The notes under the pieces were generated by a model. It saw only the letters and a program-made list of their open reading frames with translations. It did not search any database and was not told the DNA's origin. A stretch of DNA of 64,000 bases from Methylobacter sp. (GTDB lineage Bacteria > Pseudomonadota > Gammaproteobacteria > Methylococcales > Methylomonadaceae): the NCBI GenBank assembly GCA_030699385.1, contig JAUYMY010000060.1, forward strand, positions 124,001 to 188,000. Direction: 5' to 3'. How positions within the stretch are numbered: the stretch's first letter is position 1; every line of letters begins with the position of its first letter. This document shows positions 17,518-26,880 of the stretch, piece after piece. The translations under genes and the position numbers were made by a program.

Positions 17518-18150
17518 CTAATGGTCAGGCTGGGTGCCGAAAGGCGCTGAGAAAATAACGTTTTGCACTGGTTCTTGGTCTTTAATGAATGCAGTTAGAC
17601 TGCGACGAATATCGGGATGAAGAGAAGCTGAGTTGAGTTCTGTGCGTATTATGTCGAGAATGTGTCGGTATTTGTTGTTATCGGTAGTAAGGCGCAAGGT
17701 AAAGTTTAATAAGGTGTACAAGCTCTCTTGGCGGTTTTTTTCGACGTCATCACGTAAGGCTTTAAACAGGGCGTTTAGGGTAGGGTCAGACAAGTCTTTG
17801 AATAAAGCTAAGCTCTGAGCCGCCGTTTGGCGTACTTGTGCATTGTCATCATTAAGCAGGGTCTCGCTTAATTGCCGCTCCGACTCTGGGGTTTGATAGG
17901 CGCTTAAGGTTTCTGTCGCGACAATGCGTTGATGCACGTCGGCACTGCTTAATTTTTCAATGGCTTGTGTTACTTGGCGCGAATCGAAGGCTTTTTCTTG
18001 CGCTAATTCTTCCGCTGTAGGTAAACGCGTTCCGTGTCCGAGTAATTCCGGGGGAGGCGGCGAAGCCGTGGGTTTAACCGATATTGCTGGTTTTGTTACA
18101 CAACCGCTGGCGGCTATTATTGAAGCAATGGCCAGTAGATATTTTTGCAT
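17518..18150 (-). CDS. Putative lipoprotein with HEAT-like repeats
   Basis: This 210-residue protein begins with a signal peptide and a lipobox-like AASGC, so it is probably lipid-anchored. A Pro-rich stretch (PTASPPPPELLGHG) follows, then helical HEAT-like repeats: IEKLSSADVHQRIVATETL and LLNDDNAQVRQTAAQSLALF. HEAT repeats usually mediate protein contacts. I do not recognise a characterised homologue. It lies about 70 bases downstream of the secreted HbpS-like gene on the same strand and may be co-transcribed with it. Confidence 0.75.
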   Translation of the reverse strand: MQKYLLAIASIIAASGCVTKPAISVKPTASPPPPELLGHGTRLPTAEELAQEKAFDSRQVTQAIEKLSSADVHQRIVATETLSAYQTPESERQLSETLLNDDNAQVRQTAAQSLALFKDLSDPTLNALFKALRDDVEKNRQESLYTLLNFTLRLTTDNNKYRHILDIIRTELNSASLHPDIRRSLTAFIKDQEPVQNVIFSAPFGTQPDH

Positions 18151-18222
18151 GTGCCTTACGAACGAAGCAGGGTTCGCCTCTTACGCAGGGCTGCAATAAG
18201 AGGCGAAGCAGGGAAAGTTTAC

Positions 18223-19011
18223 TTACTCGACAATCACGCCGGTTTCCGCGCCGGTTGTAGGATTGAGTATCGCATTGTGGGCGCAGCTTGGCTGTTTGTA
18301 GGTATTGGCTACATCGCCTTTGCCGATGATCATTTCATCGCCGATTACCCAGCCAGGTTTTGCGGCATAGCCGCTGATAAAACCGGCAGGAACATGGTTA
18401 AGCCCCATTAACGCACGCAATCTCCAGGCTACGGCATGATCGGTACACGAGGTGTCCCCGGAAACGCCGATTGCGCCGACTTTTTTATTCTCACTGTTGT
18501 ACAGTGCTAAGCCGCCGCCAAAGACATTGATACCGCCAATGCGCTTGCCTACAGCCGGGTCAGTAACGCCTGCCCCGAAATGCTCGGCACTGCCGAAATA
18601 AGCGGCGGCAGGGTCAACAGGATTACTGAACTGCAGGCCGTACAAGCTGCCACCCGGTTGGGTTAGGCCGTAAAGGTTGCTGGTTGCGATTGAAAAACCA
18701 TCCAAACTAAAAGAGTTGGCTGAGGCTGCTTTTTGCATGGAAACAACCCGGCTACCGAGCCAGGATGAATTGCCGATAGTTTCACCTGAACCGGCGCTAT
18801 TGGCAACGGCGCAGACTTTACCTGTTTCATCAACGACACTTATCCACATAGGAAGTCCGTAGCCGCCGTTACCTTCAACGCCTATGGCAGACGTCAGAAA
18901 GCTATTGTCCCAACTTTTAAAAATATCAGCGCAGCTAGCCATGGCATTAGCGCTAGCTCCGGTTAGTAAAATCCCTCCGATAAGCGAAGAGATAGTTTTC
19001 ATTTTTCTCAT
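18223..19011 (-). CDS. Secreted HbpS/GlcG-like family protein
   Basis: The protein is 262 residues from the ATG at 19011, which has AGAGGA upstream on the coding strand and gives a good signal peptide ending ANAMA. A longer open frame to 19179 has no ribosome binding site. The mature part carries GlcG/HbpS-type features: PMWISVVDETGKVCAV, RIGGINVFGGGLALYN and VGAIGVSGDTSCTDHAVAWR. HbpS binds heme in Streptomyces. Whether this one does is unknown. It has five or so Cys residues, which suits a periplasmic disulfide-bonded protein. Confidence 0.8.
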   Translation of the reverse strand: MRKMKTISSLIGGILLTGASANAMASCADIFKSWDNSFLTSAIGVEGNGGYGLPMWISVVDETGKVCAVANSAGSGETIGNSSWLGSRVVSMQKAASANSFSLDGFSIATSNLYGLTQPGGSLYGLQFSNPVDPAAAYFGSAEHFGAGVTDPAVGKRIGGINVFGGGLALYNSENKKVGAIGVSGDTSCTDHAVAWRLRALMGLNHVPAGFISGYAAKPGWVIGDEMIIGKGDVANTYKQPSCAHNAILNPTTGAETGVIVE

Positions 19012-19342
19012 GATGAATCCTCTTGATTTTTTGTTTTTTTTATGAAAATCGCACTTATTACAAGCACTTTGCGAGTATAGGATATTTTTATCAGAATACA
19101 ATGCGCCGATTTTCGCTTTGTGGGGTCTATTGTTCTTGATTTGCTGGAGACGGGCACGAAAGGCGGCAATTGGATTCATGCAGGGATTTCACAAACAGGT
19201 ATCAGCTTAAGCCCGTTGGGCGAGACGCACGAATTTTCGATCATCAAACGTCAATAATGCACTACAAGCTTTCAAACTTTTTTTATATACACATTTACAT
19301 CGGCTTTGAATAATGCCTATACTCTGAACTGATATTTAATTT
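19012..19342. other. Divergent intergenic region
   Basis: This AT-rich region separates the HbpS-like gene from the metallophosphoesterase unit and ends at the left edge of the transposon-like element. I see no gene. It presumably holds the promoter of the minus-strand gene, but no box is convincing. The last 8 bases (19335-19342) form the left target-site copy TTTAATTT. Confidence 0.5.
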
Positions 19343-19515
19343 GGCTCTTCCAGACTTCGCGGGGTGGCCACTATATGTAGATGCTGTGTATTAAAAGAAA
19401 TGAAATAAAACCGACCTTTTCATTGCTTAATCAATGTGTTGTGTTCCACTCGCCTTCATGAGCTCGACACTAAATATCTATATATAGATTCGACCCCGCG
19501 AAGTCGGGAAGAGCC
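19343..19515. mobile_element. 173-bp MITE-like element with 8-bp target duplication
   Basis: The ends are inverted repeats: 19343-19365 begins GGCTCTTCCAGACTTCGCGG, and 19493-19515 is its complement with one mismatch. The pairing continues inward after a short unpaired stretch as CTATATGTAG/CTATATATAG, so the arms are about 38 bp. Both sides carry the exact direct repeat TTTAATTT (19335-19342 and 19516-19523). Termini starting GGCTCTTC and 8-bp AT-rich target sites are features of the ISL3 family. The element is too short to encode a transposase, so it would be a non-autonomous derivative. Confidence 0.88.
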
Positions 19516-19537
19516 TTTAATTTTAAAGGTAATCTAT

Positions 19538-21592
19538 ATGAAAAATAGTGATTCTAAAATCAGTTTGAATTCCGAACATCATGATGGGATAACGCGGAGG
19601 ACGTTTTTGAAATATTCTACGGGGATGCTAGCGGCTGTTTCGCTGTTTCCTCAACTAAGTTTTGGCTCAAGCAAAAAAATATCAGCGTATCCGATTGCTT
19701 TTGATTACGCCGCTTACCCCGTTTCAGGGGTCGCCACAACGGCTCAGCGTATGCTCTCATTCAAGATAAATTGGTCTACTAAGGCAGACTCTACACAGCT
19801 TAGCCAGGCATCAAAAAATCTTTATCAACACACAGAAAACGCTTTATATGATGGCAAATGGTCATTCGGCGCGGCGCTTCCGGTGCAGCAACGAACCGAT
19901 ATTATGCCGCAAGGTTATAGCAATCCTACGCCGACGAGAAATACAAAATTTGTAAACTTCTTTGCTATTACTGACATTCATATCACCGACAAAGAATCAC
20001 CCAATCAACTGATTTATTTGCAACAACAAGATCCTACTTATTCTGGTTCCAATACGTCGATATACTCGCCGGTGATGATGTATACAACGCATGTACTGGA
20101 CGCTGCTATTCAGACGGCAAATGCGCTGCATCAGCAAAATCCATTCGATTTTGCTATATCGTTGGGAGATACTTGCAACAATACTCAGTATAACGAGTTG
20201 CGTTGGTACATTGATGTGCTCGACGGCAAAGTGATCATGCCGAGTTCTGGCGCTCATGTCGGGGCTGACAGCATCGATTATCAAATGCCGTATCAGGCCG
20301 CAGGACTCGATAAATCGATTCCCTGGTATCAGGCTCTTGGCAATCATGATCATTTTTTCATTGGCTCATTTCCTGTCGATGCCGATCCTACCTTGGGTAT
20401 TCGTGATTCCTACATTGCTGATGCTGTCTGGTCTGTCGGGGATATTTTAGTGCCTAATTTCACTACGTTTCCGGCTTTATTCAGCATGGAAAATATAAAA
20501 GCCTCCTCAGTTGCTCCTTCGCCTTATTACATGGGTGTCATCGATGGTGCTAGCCCTTACGGAAACATCATTAACATGGGTTCGGTCACTGATTCGGTTT
20601 TCACCGCCGGCGCGCCGAAAGTGGTAGCCGATCAAAATCGACGTTCATTATTAAGAACGGAGTGGGTGCAAGAATTTTACAATACGAGCACACAACCCGT
20701 CGGTCACGGATTTAATCTGGTCGATAAAAGTAACCCGGAATCGGCCAATGGTTTTGCCTGTTATAGTTTCATTCCGAAAGAAGGCGTGCCGCTCAAGGTG
20801 ATCGTGCTGGACAATACCCAATCAGAACATGATGGTTCGAATGATATTCACGGGCATGGCTATCTTGATGCTAATCGCTGGGCGTGGCTTCAAGCTGAGC
20901 TTGCAGCGGGTCAGGCCGCGAATCAACTGATGATCATTGCGGCGCATATTCCCATCGCTGTTGCCGCTATTGGTTCCGAACTGGAGTGGTGGCTGGGTGA
21001 CTCTACGACCACAGCACAGTATGAAAATGCGGTCACCATCGACGGTTTAGTGCAAACTCTGTGGCAGCATCCGAATGTTATTGCCTGGATTGCGGGGCAC
21101 CGTCATACCAATACGGTTAAGGCGTTTATTTCTCCTGATCCGGCTAAGTCTGAGCAAGGTTTCTGGCAGATTGAAACCTCGTCATTAAGGGACTTTCCTC
21201 AACAATTTCGTACGTTTGAGATTTATCTTAACAGCGATTACACTGTTTCAATTGTTACCCTTAATGTCGACCCAGCGATTAAAGAGGGGACACCAGCCGC
21301 GAAATCGCGCCAGTATGCCATTGCCGCACAACAGATTATTAAAACTAATTTGACGCCTAATTTTCCTAATGTTGCAGACTTTACTTCACCCTATAAAGAT
21401 TCATTTCTTGTACCCAGCATGGATCCATCGCGGCCGCAGGATGGTACAACGGATGAAACTATTCAATGGGTCAATTTGAGCACAGGTACAAACGGTGTAC
21501 CTTACAATGCCTCGTACAATGCCGAATTGTTTAAACAATTGAGTCCTCAAATGGTAAGCGTACTCAAGGCACGGTATCCGCAGCCGGTTTAA
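19538..21592 (+). CDS. Tat-exported metallophosphoesterase (TIGR03768-like)
   Basis: The protein is 684 residues from ATG 19538. A twin-arginine signal (TRRTFLKYSTGMLAAVSLF) at about residues 19-37 points to folded export. The calcineurin-like metal motifs are present in order: TDIHITDK, SLGDTCNN, ALGNHDHFF, IIAAHIPI and IAGHRHTNT. This fits the TIGR03768 (RPA4764-type) metallophosphoesterase family. The substrate is unknown; a phosphate ester or diester in the periplasm is likely. The ribosome binding site AAAGG (19525-19529) starts 2 bases after the right target-site copy of the inserted element. The secreted two-repeat protein follows 66 bp downstream. Confidence 0.85.
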   Translation: MKNSDSKISLNSEHHDGITRRTFLKYSTGMLAAVSLFPQLSFGSSKKISAYPIAFDYAAYPVSGVATTAQRMLSFKINWSTKADSTQLSQASKNLYQHTENALYDGKWSFGAALPVQQRTDIMPQGYSNPTPTRNTKFVNFFAITDIHITDKESPNQLIYLQQQDPTYSGSNTSIYSPVMMYTTHVLDAAIQTANALHQQNPFDFAISLGDTCNNTQYNELRWYIDVLDGKVIMPSSGAHVGADSIDYQMPYQAAGLDKSIPWYQALGNHDHFFIGSFPVDADPTLGIRDSYIADAVWSVGDILVPNFTTFPALFSMENIKASSVAPSPYYMGVIDGASPYGNIINMGSVTDSVFTAGAPKVVADQNRRSLLRTEWVQEFYNTSTQPVGHGFNLVDKSNPESANGFACYSFIPKEGVPLKVIVLDNTQSEHDGSNDIHGHGYLDANRWAWLQAELAAGQAANQLMIIAAHIPIAVAAIGSELEWWLGDSTTTAQYENAVTIDGLVQTLWQHPNVIAWIAGHRHTNTVKAFISPDPAKSEQGFWQIETSSLRDFPQQFRTFEIYLNSDYTVSIVTLNVDPAIKEGTPAAKSRQYAIAAQQIIKTNLTPNFPNVADFTSPYKDSFLVPSMDPSRPQDGTTDETIQWVNLSTGTNGVPYNASYNAELFKQLSPQMVSVLKARYPQPV

Positions 21593-21658
21593 TTCCTGCA
21601 AGGAGTTAAACCCGATGATGCATCCAGTCAAAACTTATAAACAACTAAGGTAACTATT

Positions 21659-22273
21659 ATGAAGATATATTTGGCGCTCTTATTGTTATTCACATTAAAT
21701 TCCAATGCGGCAAATAACTCAACGGTAAACTCTTATGATGCAACGACCGGTACGCTCAGGCTTAATGCTGTCGTCGATCTGCGCGAGGCAAAAAAATATA
21801 CCGGGATTGTCGCGCAAATGAATGAGGCATCTGTGATCAGCGAAGACTCAACACCCGCCAAAGCGCACGAAGTTGCAAGCTATGATAGCCAACTAAAAGT
21901 CATTAGCATACCGAGTCTTACCTATCTGCAGGACGGTTCGCAACATTACCATGTGCAAGCCAATATAAGCGCCTTTAGCGGTGTTGTAGCAACGCTGGAC
22001 AATACCTACGACGCCAGCACGGGAACGCTTACGCTGTCTGTTATGACTGATTTGCAAGCGGCAACAACCTATACCGGCGTTGTCGCACGCCTGGCTAATG
22101 TCTCTGTTGACAGCGAAGATTCAATGTTACCGGCGCCGGATGAAGTTGCCACTTACGATAGTCAATCAAAAATCATTACCATACCAAGCCTTACCTACCT
22201 GCAGGATGGTTCGCAACATTATCATCTGAAAGCTGTTGTCGATAGCCTTGAGTTGGGTGTTGATTTAAACTAA
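21659..22273 (+). CDS. Secreted protein made of two internal repeats
   Basis: This 204-residue protein has a signal peptide ending NSNA. The mature part is almost wholly two copies of an approximately 80-residue repeat, each running from YDA(T/S)TGTL to the identical block SLTYLQDGSQHYH. The repeats align without gaps over most of their length. I do not recognise a characterised family; the YDxxTGTLxL wording recalls beta-rich repeats of exported proteins. An AAGG ribosome binding site precedes the ATG. It follows the metallophosphoesterase on the same strand, so a partner or substrate role is possible but is only inference. Confidence 0.75.
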   Translation: MKIYLALLLLFTLNSNAANNSTVNSYDATTGTLRLNAVVDLREAKKYTGIVAQMNEASVISEDSTPAKAHEVASYDSQLKVISIPSLTYLQDGSQHYHVQANISAFSGVVATLDNTYDASTGTLTLSVMTDLQAATTYTGVVARLANVSVDSEDSMLPAPDEVATYDSQSKIITIPSLTYLQDGSQHYHLKAVVDSLELGVDLN

Positions 22274-22299
22274 TGTCACATCCTACGCACTCACACGCT

Positions 22300-22875
22300 C
22301 CATATTGGTCAACCTTGTCCCAAAACTGTTGCCGGCGCCTTTTCGACTACACCAAGGCGCGTAACGATAAAATGACTTTGGCGCCTTTCTCTTTCCAACG
22401 CATACCCGAACCACACAGCCGCTGTTTCACCAAGGTCTTGCAGACAGCTTCGGGGAAGCCTGAGCCAATGGGCAGGTTCTTTTCCACATGCCCGGCATAA
22501 TCCATCATTTGCCGATGGTTGATAAAATAGGTCAGCGCGGCCTGCAGGTCTGCTTTGACCGTTTTGCTCAGCTCGTTTTTTTGCTCAATTTTTCCATGTC
22601 ACTGATCAGCGCTTCGACGGCGCCCGCCTCATGATTGATCTGCTGGCAGCGCGTGTCCAGCCACAAGGTTTGTCGGTTTTTCCGGTGGGCGGGGTAAGCG
22701 ACTTTGGCAAGGTATTCGGTGACGTGAAAAAAGTCCAGCAATTGACGCTGGGTATGTTGCGCCAGGAATCCCCAGTTATTTTGGCACCATCGGTAATGCC
22801 CAGGTACAGGGCGTCGGGTAGTGTTTTTTAACGATGGCAATCTCCCGTTCCAGGTGTTGTTGGGTTCGGGATAAG
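22300..22875 (-). pseudogene. Decayed ISKra4-family-like transposase
   Basis: Read on the minus strand, the pieces EREIAIVKKHYP, DALYLGITDGAK, NNWGFLAQHTQRQLLDFF with HVTEYLAKVAY, NELSKTVKADLQAALTYFIN, LPIGSGF and VKQRLCGSGMRWKEKGAKV follow the order of an ISKra4-type transposase C-terminal half. They fall in different frames. One base appears lost in the CCCG stretch, one in the AAAA of GCCAAAATAAC, and one in the run of seven A (22576-22582). A TAG stop (22347-22349) also interrupts the last part before QQFWDKVDQYG. The N-terminal half is missing. This is a dead insertion-sequence remnant. Confidence 0.85.
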
Positions 22876-23267
22876 CTAATCCAACAAAGGTAGTAAATTT
22901 TCCCTGTAACTACTCAGGTGAAAAAAGAACGAAGATATGACGGAAATGGGAATAAAGATAGGATACCAGCCGTTGCTGTTGGAATAAGCAGTTACTTTAG
23001 AATAGAACACGGATGGCACTGATAAAACGGATAATCGCTGATTAAAAGCACGGTCTATTTTAAAAAATCCGTGTAAATCCGTCTGATCTGTGACATCCGT
23101 GTTCTATTTCTTTTTTGGCTGAGTATCAGCAAGAAGCCGCATGAGTACTAGGATTGCACTTCGGAGTTGAATCCGTCATTGTTCGTTGGGTTGCTTTAAA
23201 AAACAACCCGATCATTTTAGTATTTGGTATTTGTCAATGGGGCGCGATTGCACCCTTACAGACTTAT
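22876..23267. other. Intergenic stretch between the transposase remnant and dxs
   Basis: About 390 bp without a gene. It holds a dispersed repeat (23001-23109) and AT-rich spacer DNA. The rest may be flanking insertion-sequence debris. No promoter or RNA gene was recognised. Confidence 0.5.
23001..23109. repeat. Dispersed inverted repeat family B, copy 1
   Basis: The element starts AATAGAACACGGATGGCA and ends with the complement TGACATCCGTGTTCTATT. Inner segments such as AAATCCGTGTAAATCCGT also pair with each other. A related, shorter copy lies at 27425-27509. Elements of this wording occur in several bacterial genomes as non-coding dispersed repeats. Confidence 0.75.
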
Positions 23268-25130
23268 TTATGAGCAAAACGCCTCGGTTTGGGCAAGGAT
23301 GCCTTGTACATCAAGTCCACACAGCGCCAGCAATTCTTCGCGGGTGCCTTGCTCGATAAAGCTGTCCGGCAGGCCGATATTCAGCACCGGCATCAGGATG
23401 TGTTGCGCTTGCAGGAAGTCGTTGACGGCGCTGCCTGCGCCACCGGCGAGGACATTTTCTTCGACGGTGACTAATACGTCGTGGCTCTTGGCCAATTCCA
23501 GCAGTAGCTCGGTGTCGATAGGTTTAACGAAACGCATGTTGACGACGGTGGCGCCCAGCTGTTTGCCCGCTTCCAATGCAGGGGTTACCATGCTGCCCCA
23601 GGCCAGTATGGCAATGCGGCCGCCTTGATGGCGCAGTTCGGCTTTACCTATAGGCAACGCGGTCATGGTTTTGTTGACGGCAACGCCGGGGCCTTTACCG
23701 CGTGGGTAACGCACGGACGCCGGGCCTTCGTGCAGAAAGCCGGTGTAGAGCATTTGCCGGCATTCGTTTTCATCGGCAGGCGCCATCACCAGCATATTGG
23801 GGATGCAGCGCATGTAGCTGTAATCGAAACTGCCGGCATGGGTTGGGCCGTCGGGGCCGACTAAACCTGCTCGATCTAGCGCGAACAGCACATCCAGATT
23901 TTGGATGGCAACATCGTGAATCATCTGGTCGTAAGCCCGTTGCAAAAAGGTCGAATAAATCGCTACGACGGGTTTTGCGCCTTGGCAGGCTTGCCCTGCG
24001 GCTAGCGTTACTGCGTGTTGTTCGGCTATCGCGACATCGAAATAACGTTTGGGATAGCACTCCGAAAATTTGACCAGTCCCGAACCTTCGCGCATCGCAG
24101 GCGTAATGCCCAATAAGCGCTCGTCAATGGCCGCCATATCGCAAAGCCAGTCGCCGAACACTTCGGTGTAAGTCGGGTGCGGTGAGGGCGCCGATTTGGG
24201 CAGGCAGTCTTTGCTCGGATCGAACGCCGGTACGCCGTGGTAGGCTAGGGGGTCTTTTTCGGCCGGTGCGTAGCCTTTGCCTTTTTGGGTGACGATATGC
24301 AAGAAACGCGGCCCACTGATGTCTTTCAGGTTCTCCAGCGTGGATACCAGCATATCCATATCATGTCCGTCTATCGGGCCGATATAATTAAAGCCCAGTT
24401 CTTCAAACAAGGTGCCCGGCACGACCATGCCTTTCATGTGTTCTTCGGTGCGCCGCGCCAATTCCCAAACGCTGGGCATGTTGCTTAAGGCCTTTTTGCT
24501 GCCTTCGCGCATCGATGAATAAAATTTGCTCGATAAAATTTTAGTCAGGTAATTGTTCATCGCGCCAACTGGCGGCGAAATCGACATATCGTTATCGTTC
24601 AGGATGACCAGCAGGTTGGCGTCCAGAGCGCCTGCATGATTCATCGCTTCAAACGCCATGCCTCCGGTGATGCTGCCGTCTCCGATGATGGCGACCATTT
24701 TCTTGTCTTCGCCTTTTAGTTCGGAGGCTATCGCCATGCCTAAGGCTGCGCTGATCGAGGTGCTGGAATGGCCGACGCCAAACGCATCGTATTCGCTCTC
24801 GGCGCGGTTGGGGAAGGCCGATACGCCGTCACGGGTGCGGATGGTGGTCATCCGGTCTTTGCGGCCAGTCAATATCTTGTGCGGATAAGCCTGATGGCCG
24901 ACATCCCAAACCAGCTGGTCGGAAGGTGTGTCGAATACGTAATGCAGGGCTATGGTCAGTTCAACGGTACCAAGGCCTGCGGAAAAATGGCCGCCGGAAA
25001 TGCTCACGGTATGGGTCAGATAGTCGCGCAGTTCTTTGGCCAACGCTTTCAGCTGGTTTTTCGGCAACTTGCGCACATCGGCTGGGATATTGATGTCTTT
25101 GAGCAATGGGTAGTTATGTAATGTATTCAT
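23268..25130 (-). CDS. dxs: 1-deoxy-D-xylulose-5-phosphate synthase
   Basis: This 620-residue thiamine-diphosphate enzyme makes DXP from pyruvate and glyceraldehyde-3-phosphate, the first step of the MEP isoprenoid pathway. The TPP-binding block [18 protein letters not shown], the catalytic His/Glu regions ([25 protein letters not shown]) and the transketolase domain PADENE and RYPRGKGPG are intact. The length is normal. It lies 1 bp after the copD stop codon on the same strand, so it is read with copC-copD. The hopanoid cluster starts a few genes upstream, which places precursor supply close to its main consumer. Confidence 0.97.
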   Translation of the reverse strand: MNTLHNYPLLKDINIPADVRKLPKNQLKALAKELRDYLTHTVSISGGHFSAGLGTVELTIALHYVFDTPSDQLVWDVGHQAYPHKILTGRKDRMTTIRTRDGVSAFPNRAESEYDAFGVGHSSTSISAALGMAIASELKGEDKKMVAIIGDGSITGGMAFEAMNHAGALDANLLVILNDNDMSISPPVGAMNNYLTKILSSKFYSSMREGSKKALSNMPSVWELARRTEEHMKGMVVPGTLFEELGFNYIGPIDGHDMDMLVSTLENLKDISGPRFLHIVTQKGKGYAPAEKDPLAYHGVPAFDPSKDCLPKSAPSPHPTYTEVFGDWLCDMAAIDERLLGITPAMREGSGLVKFSECYPKRYFDVAIAEQHAVTLAAGQACQGAKPVVAIYSTFLQRAYDQMIHDVAIQNLDVLFALDRAGLVGPDGPTHAGSFDYSYMRCIPNMLVMAPADENECRQMLYTGFLHEGPASVRYPRGKGPGVAVNKTMTALPIGKAELRHQGGRIAILAWGSMVTPALEAGKQLGATVVNMRFVKPIDTELLLELAKSHDVLVTVEENVLAGGAGSAVNDFLQAQHILMPVLNIGLPDSFIEQGTREELLALCGLDVQGILAQTEAFCS

Positions 25131-25131
25131 A

Positions 25132-26871
25132 TTAATAAAGAGGTTCGCGATAGAACATCAGGATGATGCCAATCTGAAACAGGGCGGCAACAGAAATAAA
25201 TCCGGCAATTGCCGCGACTGCCAGGGATGGCGGAAGTGTCGCAATCGGTAGGGAACCGATGCGACCGCCTGCTCCCGGCAGACTTTCGGCATACACACCC
25301 TCCGTGGCGATATTTTTGCTGGGTTGGTCTAGTTTTAATTCCAGCCAGCGGCCGCAAGCCAGAATGAGCGAGAAGATGCCCATCGTGGTATGACCGACTT
25401 GGATAAGGAAAGCACTCTTGGCTTGAAAGCCGACATGAGAATGCGTCAGCAGCATTAGGCCGCCGAATGCTGCCAGCAACGGAAATACGTAGGGCAGTTT
25501 GCTGTCGGGATTTTTGGTCATTCTGGCGGCAAGTTCCATGATGCCGAGCACCAACACCAATAAGGTTGCAATCCGGTGTTGCAACACTTCGCCGTTGTTA
25601 AACGTGCTTTCCCAAAAACCTATCGGGCCTAAGGGCCAGGTTTCGGCATCGCTACGGAAAAACAGAAAAATGCCCAGTCCGACAAAGCCCAGCGGCCAGT
25701 ATTTTAATGGCCTGAGTGCCGGGTATTTTACATAAGAGAGCATGGCAAAGAAACTCATCACGGTCAGAAAAATGCCGGCAATATTGTGATTGTAGTTTGA
25801 CCATTCGGTGGCCGCTAACGAAGGAGTCTGGCCGACAATGGCGACACGCCCGGCTTCACCGGCAATCAAGTCGGTATGCTTGGGCGAGCTGGTTTGCGGA
25901 ATTTGCGGGTTAAAGGTATTTAGCACTTCCTGCCAGCTTGCAGTCAGATTGGGGATGTCGATAGCCGGCGGTTGCGATGCCAGACTGGCAGCAGTAAATA
26001 ACAAGGTCACCAGCACAAAAGTTTCGGCCTCAATATAATAAGGGACGCGGTGAGTTAATGCGTAATTATTGCCGGACAGGCCATAGTCTGAAACGGCACT
26101 TTTATTGAGCCAAGCAAAACCTAAAGCGATAGCCATTAAGGTGATTTTTACCAGCAATAAATTGCCGTAACCCGTGCCGATCAGGCCGTTCCAGCTATCG
26201 ATGTATTGCAAAGCAATCGGTAAGCCTGAGATCAGTAACGCCGCGACTGAAGCAATGCCGAAGACTGTGAAGCGTTTTAGCAATAAAGGCCATAAGCCGC
26301 CGTCAAGTTGATGGTTATTGCGTAATAACCACAGGTTGATCAGTTGAAAAACGCCGCCTATCCAGGCCGCTGCCGCCAGCTGATGCAGGACTGTCAGCGA
26401 CATGAGCAGGGCTTGATTTTCAAAACGGCCGGCGCCATGCACCAGCCAGGCACCGGAAATAATCATCGGCACTGCCACCAAGGCGGCGCTTATCCAGTGT
26501 TGTTTGGAAAAAGGCTGGTTACGGAGAACGTGGTAGCTGTAAACGGCCAAAACCAGCGTCAATAGTGTGCGTATGATGCCGCCGATGAATTGCGTGGTGC
26601 CGGCAAAATCGGGAAATGGCGAGCGTTCCAGCACGGCAGCCATGAGCCAAATTTTAAGAATAATTTTGAACAACTGGGCGGCGGCCAGCCAAAAACCACC
26701 TTTATAAATAAGGGTGATGGTTTTTTGCAGTAAGAGTGCCGGATATTGCTCTGGTTGATGCCAGGGACGCAACACAAAAAGCCCCCAAAACAGGCTGCCG
26801 ATTGCCAATGAATAACAAATCAGATCAAACCCGCCAATCAGGGAATCGAGAAAATCAGCTATACCAGCCAT
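25132..26871 (-). CDS. copD: CopD-family copper-transport membrane protein with a repeat insertion
   Basis: This 579-residue polytopic membrane protein has many hydrophobic helices and His/Met-containing loops ([37 protein letters not shown]). The first half matches the CopD domain. The C-terminal half adds further helices, seen in longer CopD proteins. Residues 521-537 ([17 protein letters not shown]) are encoded by a single copy of the 51-bp repeat that is also found in nadD and comEC. They lie in the loop before the last membrane helix. copC is 9 bp upstream. The pair probably handles periplasmic copper, which methanotrophs need for particulate methane monooxygenase. Confidence 0.85.
   Translation of the reverse strand: MAGIADFLDSLIGGFDLICYSLAIGSLFWGLFVLRPWHQPEQYPALLLQKTITLIYKGGFWLAAAQLFKIILKIWLMAAVLERSPFPDFAGTTQFIGGIIRTLLTLVLAVYSYHVLRNQPFSKQHWISAALVAVPMIISGAWLVHGAGRFENQALLMSLTVLHQLAAAAWIGGVFQLINLWLLRNNHQLDGGLWPLLLKRFTVFGIASVAALLISGLPIALQYIDSWNGLIGTGYGNLLLVKITLMAIALGFAWLNKSAVSDYGLSGNNYALTHRVPYYIEAETFVLVTLLFTAASLASQPPAIDIPNLTASWQEVLNTFNPQIPQTSSPKHTDLIAGEAGRVAIVGQTPSLAATEWSNYNHNIAGIFLTVMSFFAMLSYVKYPALRPLKYWPLGFVGLGIFLFFRSDAETWPLGPIGFWESTFNNGEVLQHRIATLLVLVLGIMELAARMTKNPDSKLPYVFPLLAAFGGLMLLTHSHVGFQAKSAFLIQVGHTTMGIFSLILACGRWLELKLDQPSKNIATEGVYAESLPGAGGRIGSLPIATLPPSLAVAAIAGFISVAALFQIGIILMFYREPLY
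25261..25311 (-). repeat. 51-bp protein-coding palindromic repeat, copD copy
   Basis: Read on the minus strand, this copy begins exactly on a codon boundary (codon 521) and encodes [17 protein letters not shown]. Hairpin 2 is GTCTGC CGGGA GCAGGC with one wobble pair; hairpin 1 (CGCC/GGTG) is weaker. It is the most divergent of the five copies, and the only single one. Confidence 0.8.
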
Positions 26872-26880
26872 TGCTAACCT

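Noticed and set aside
22273-22500. 75-codon plus-strand frame after the two-repeat protein
   Set aside because: It overlaps the minus-strand transposase remnant, which has recognisable protein homology, so the plus frame is a shadow.
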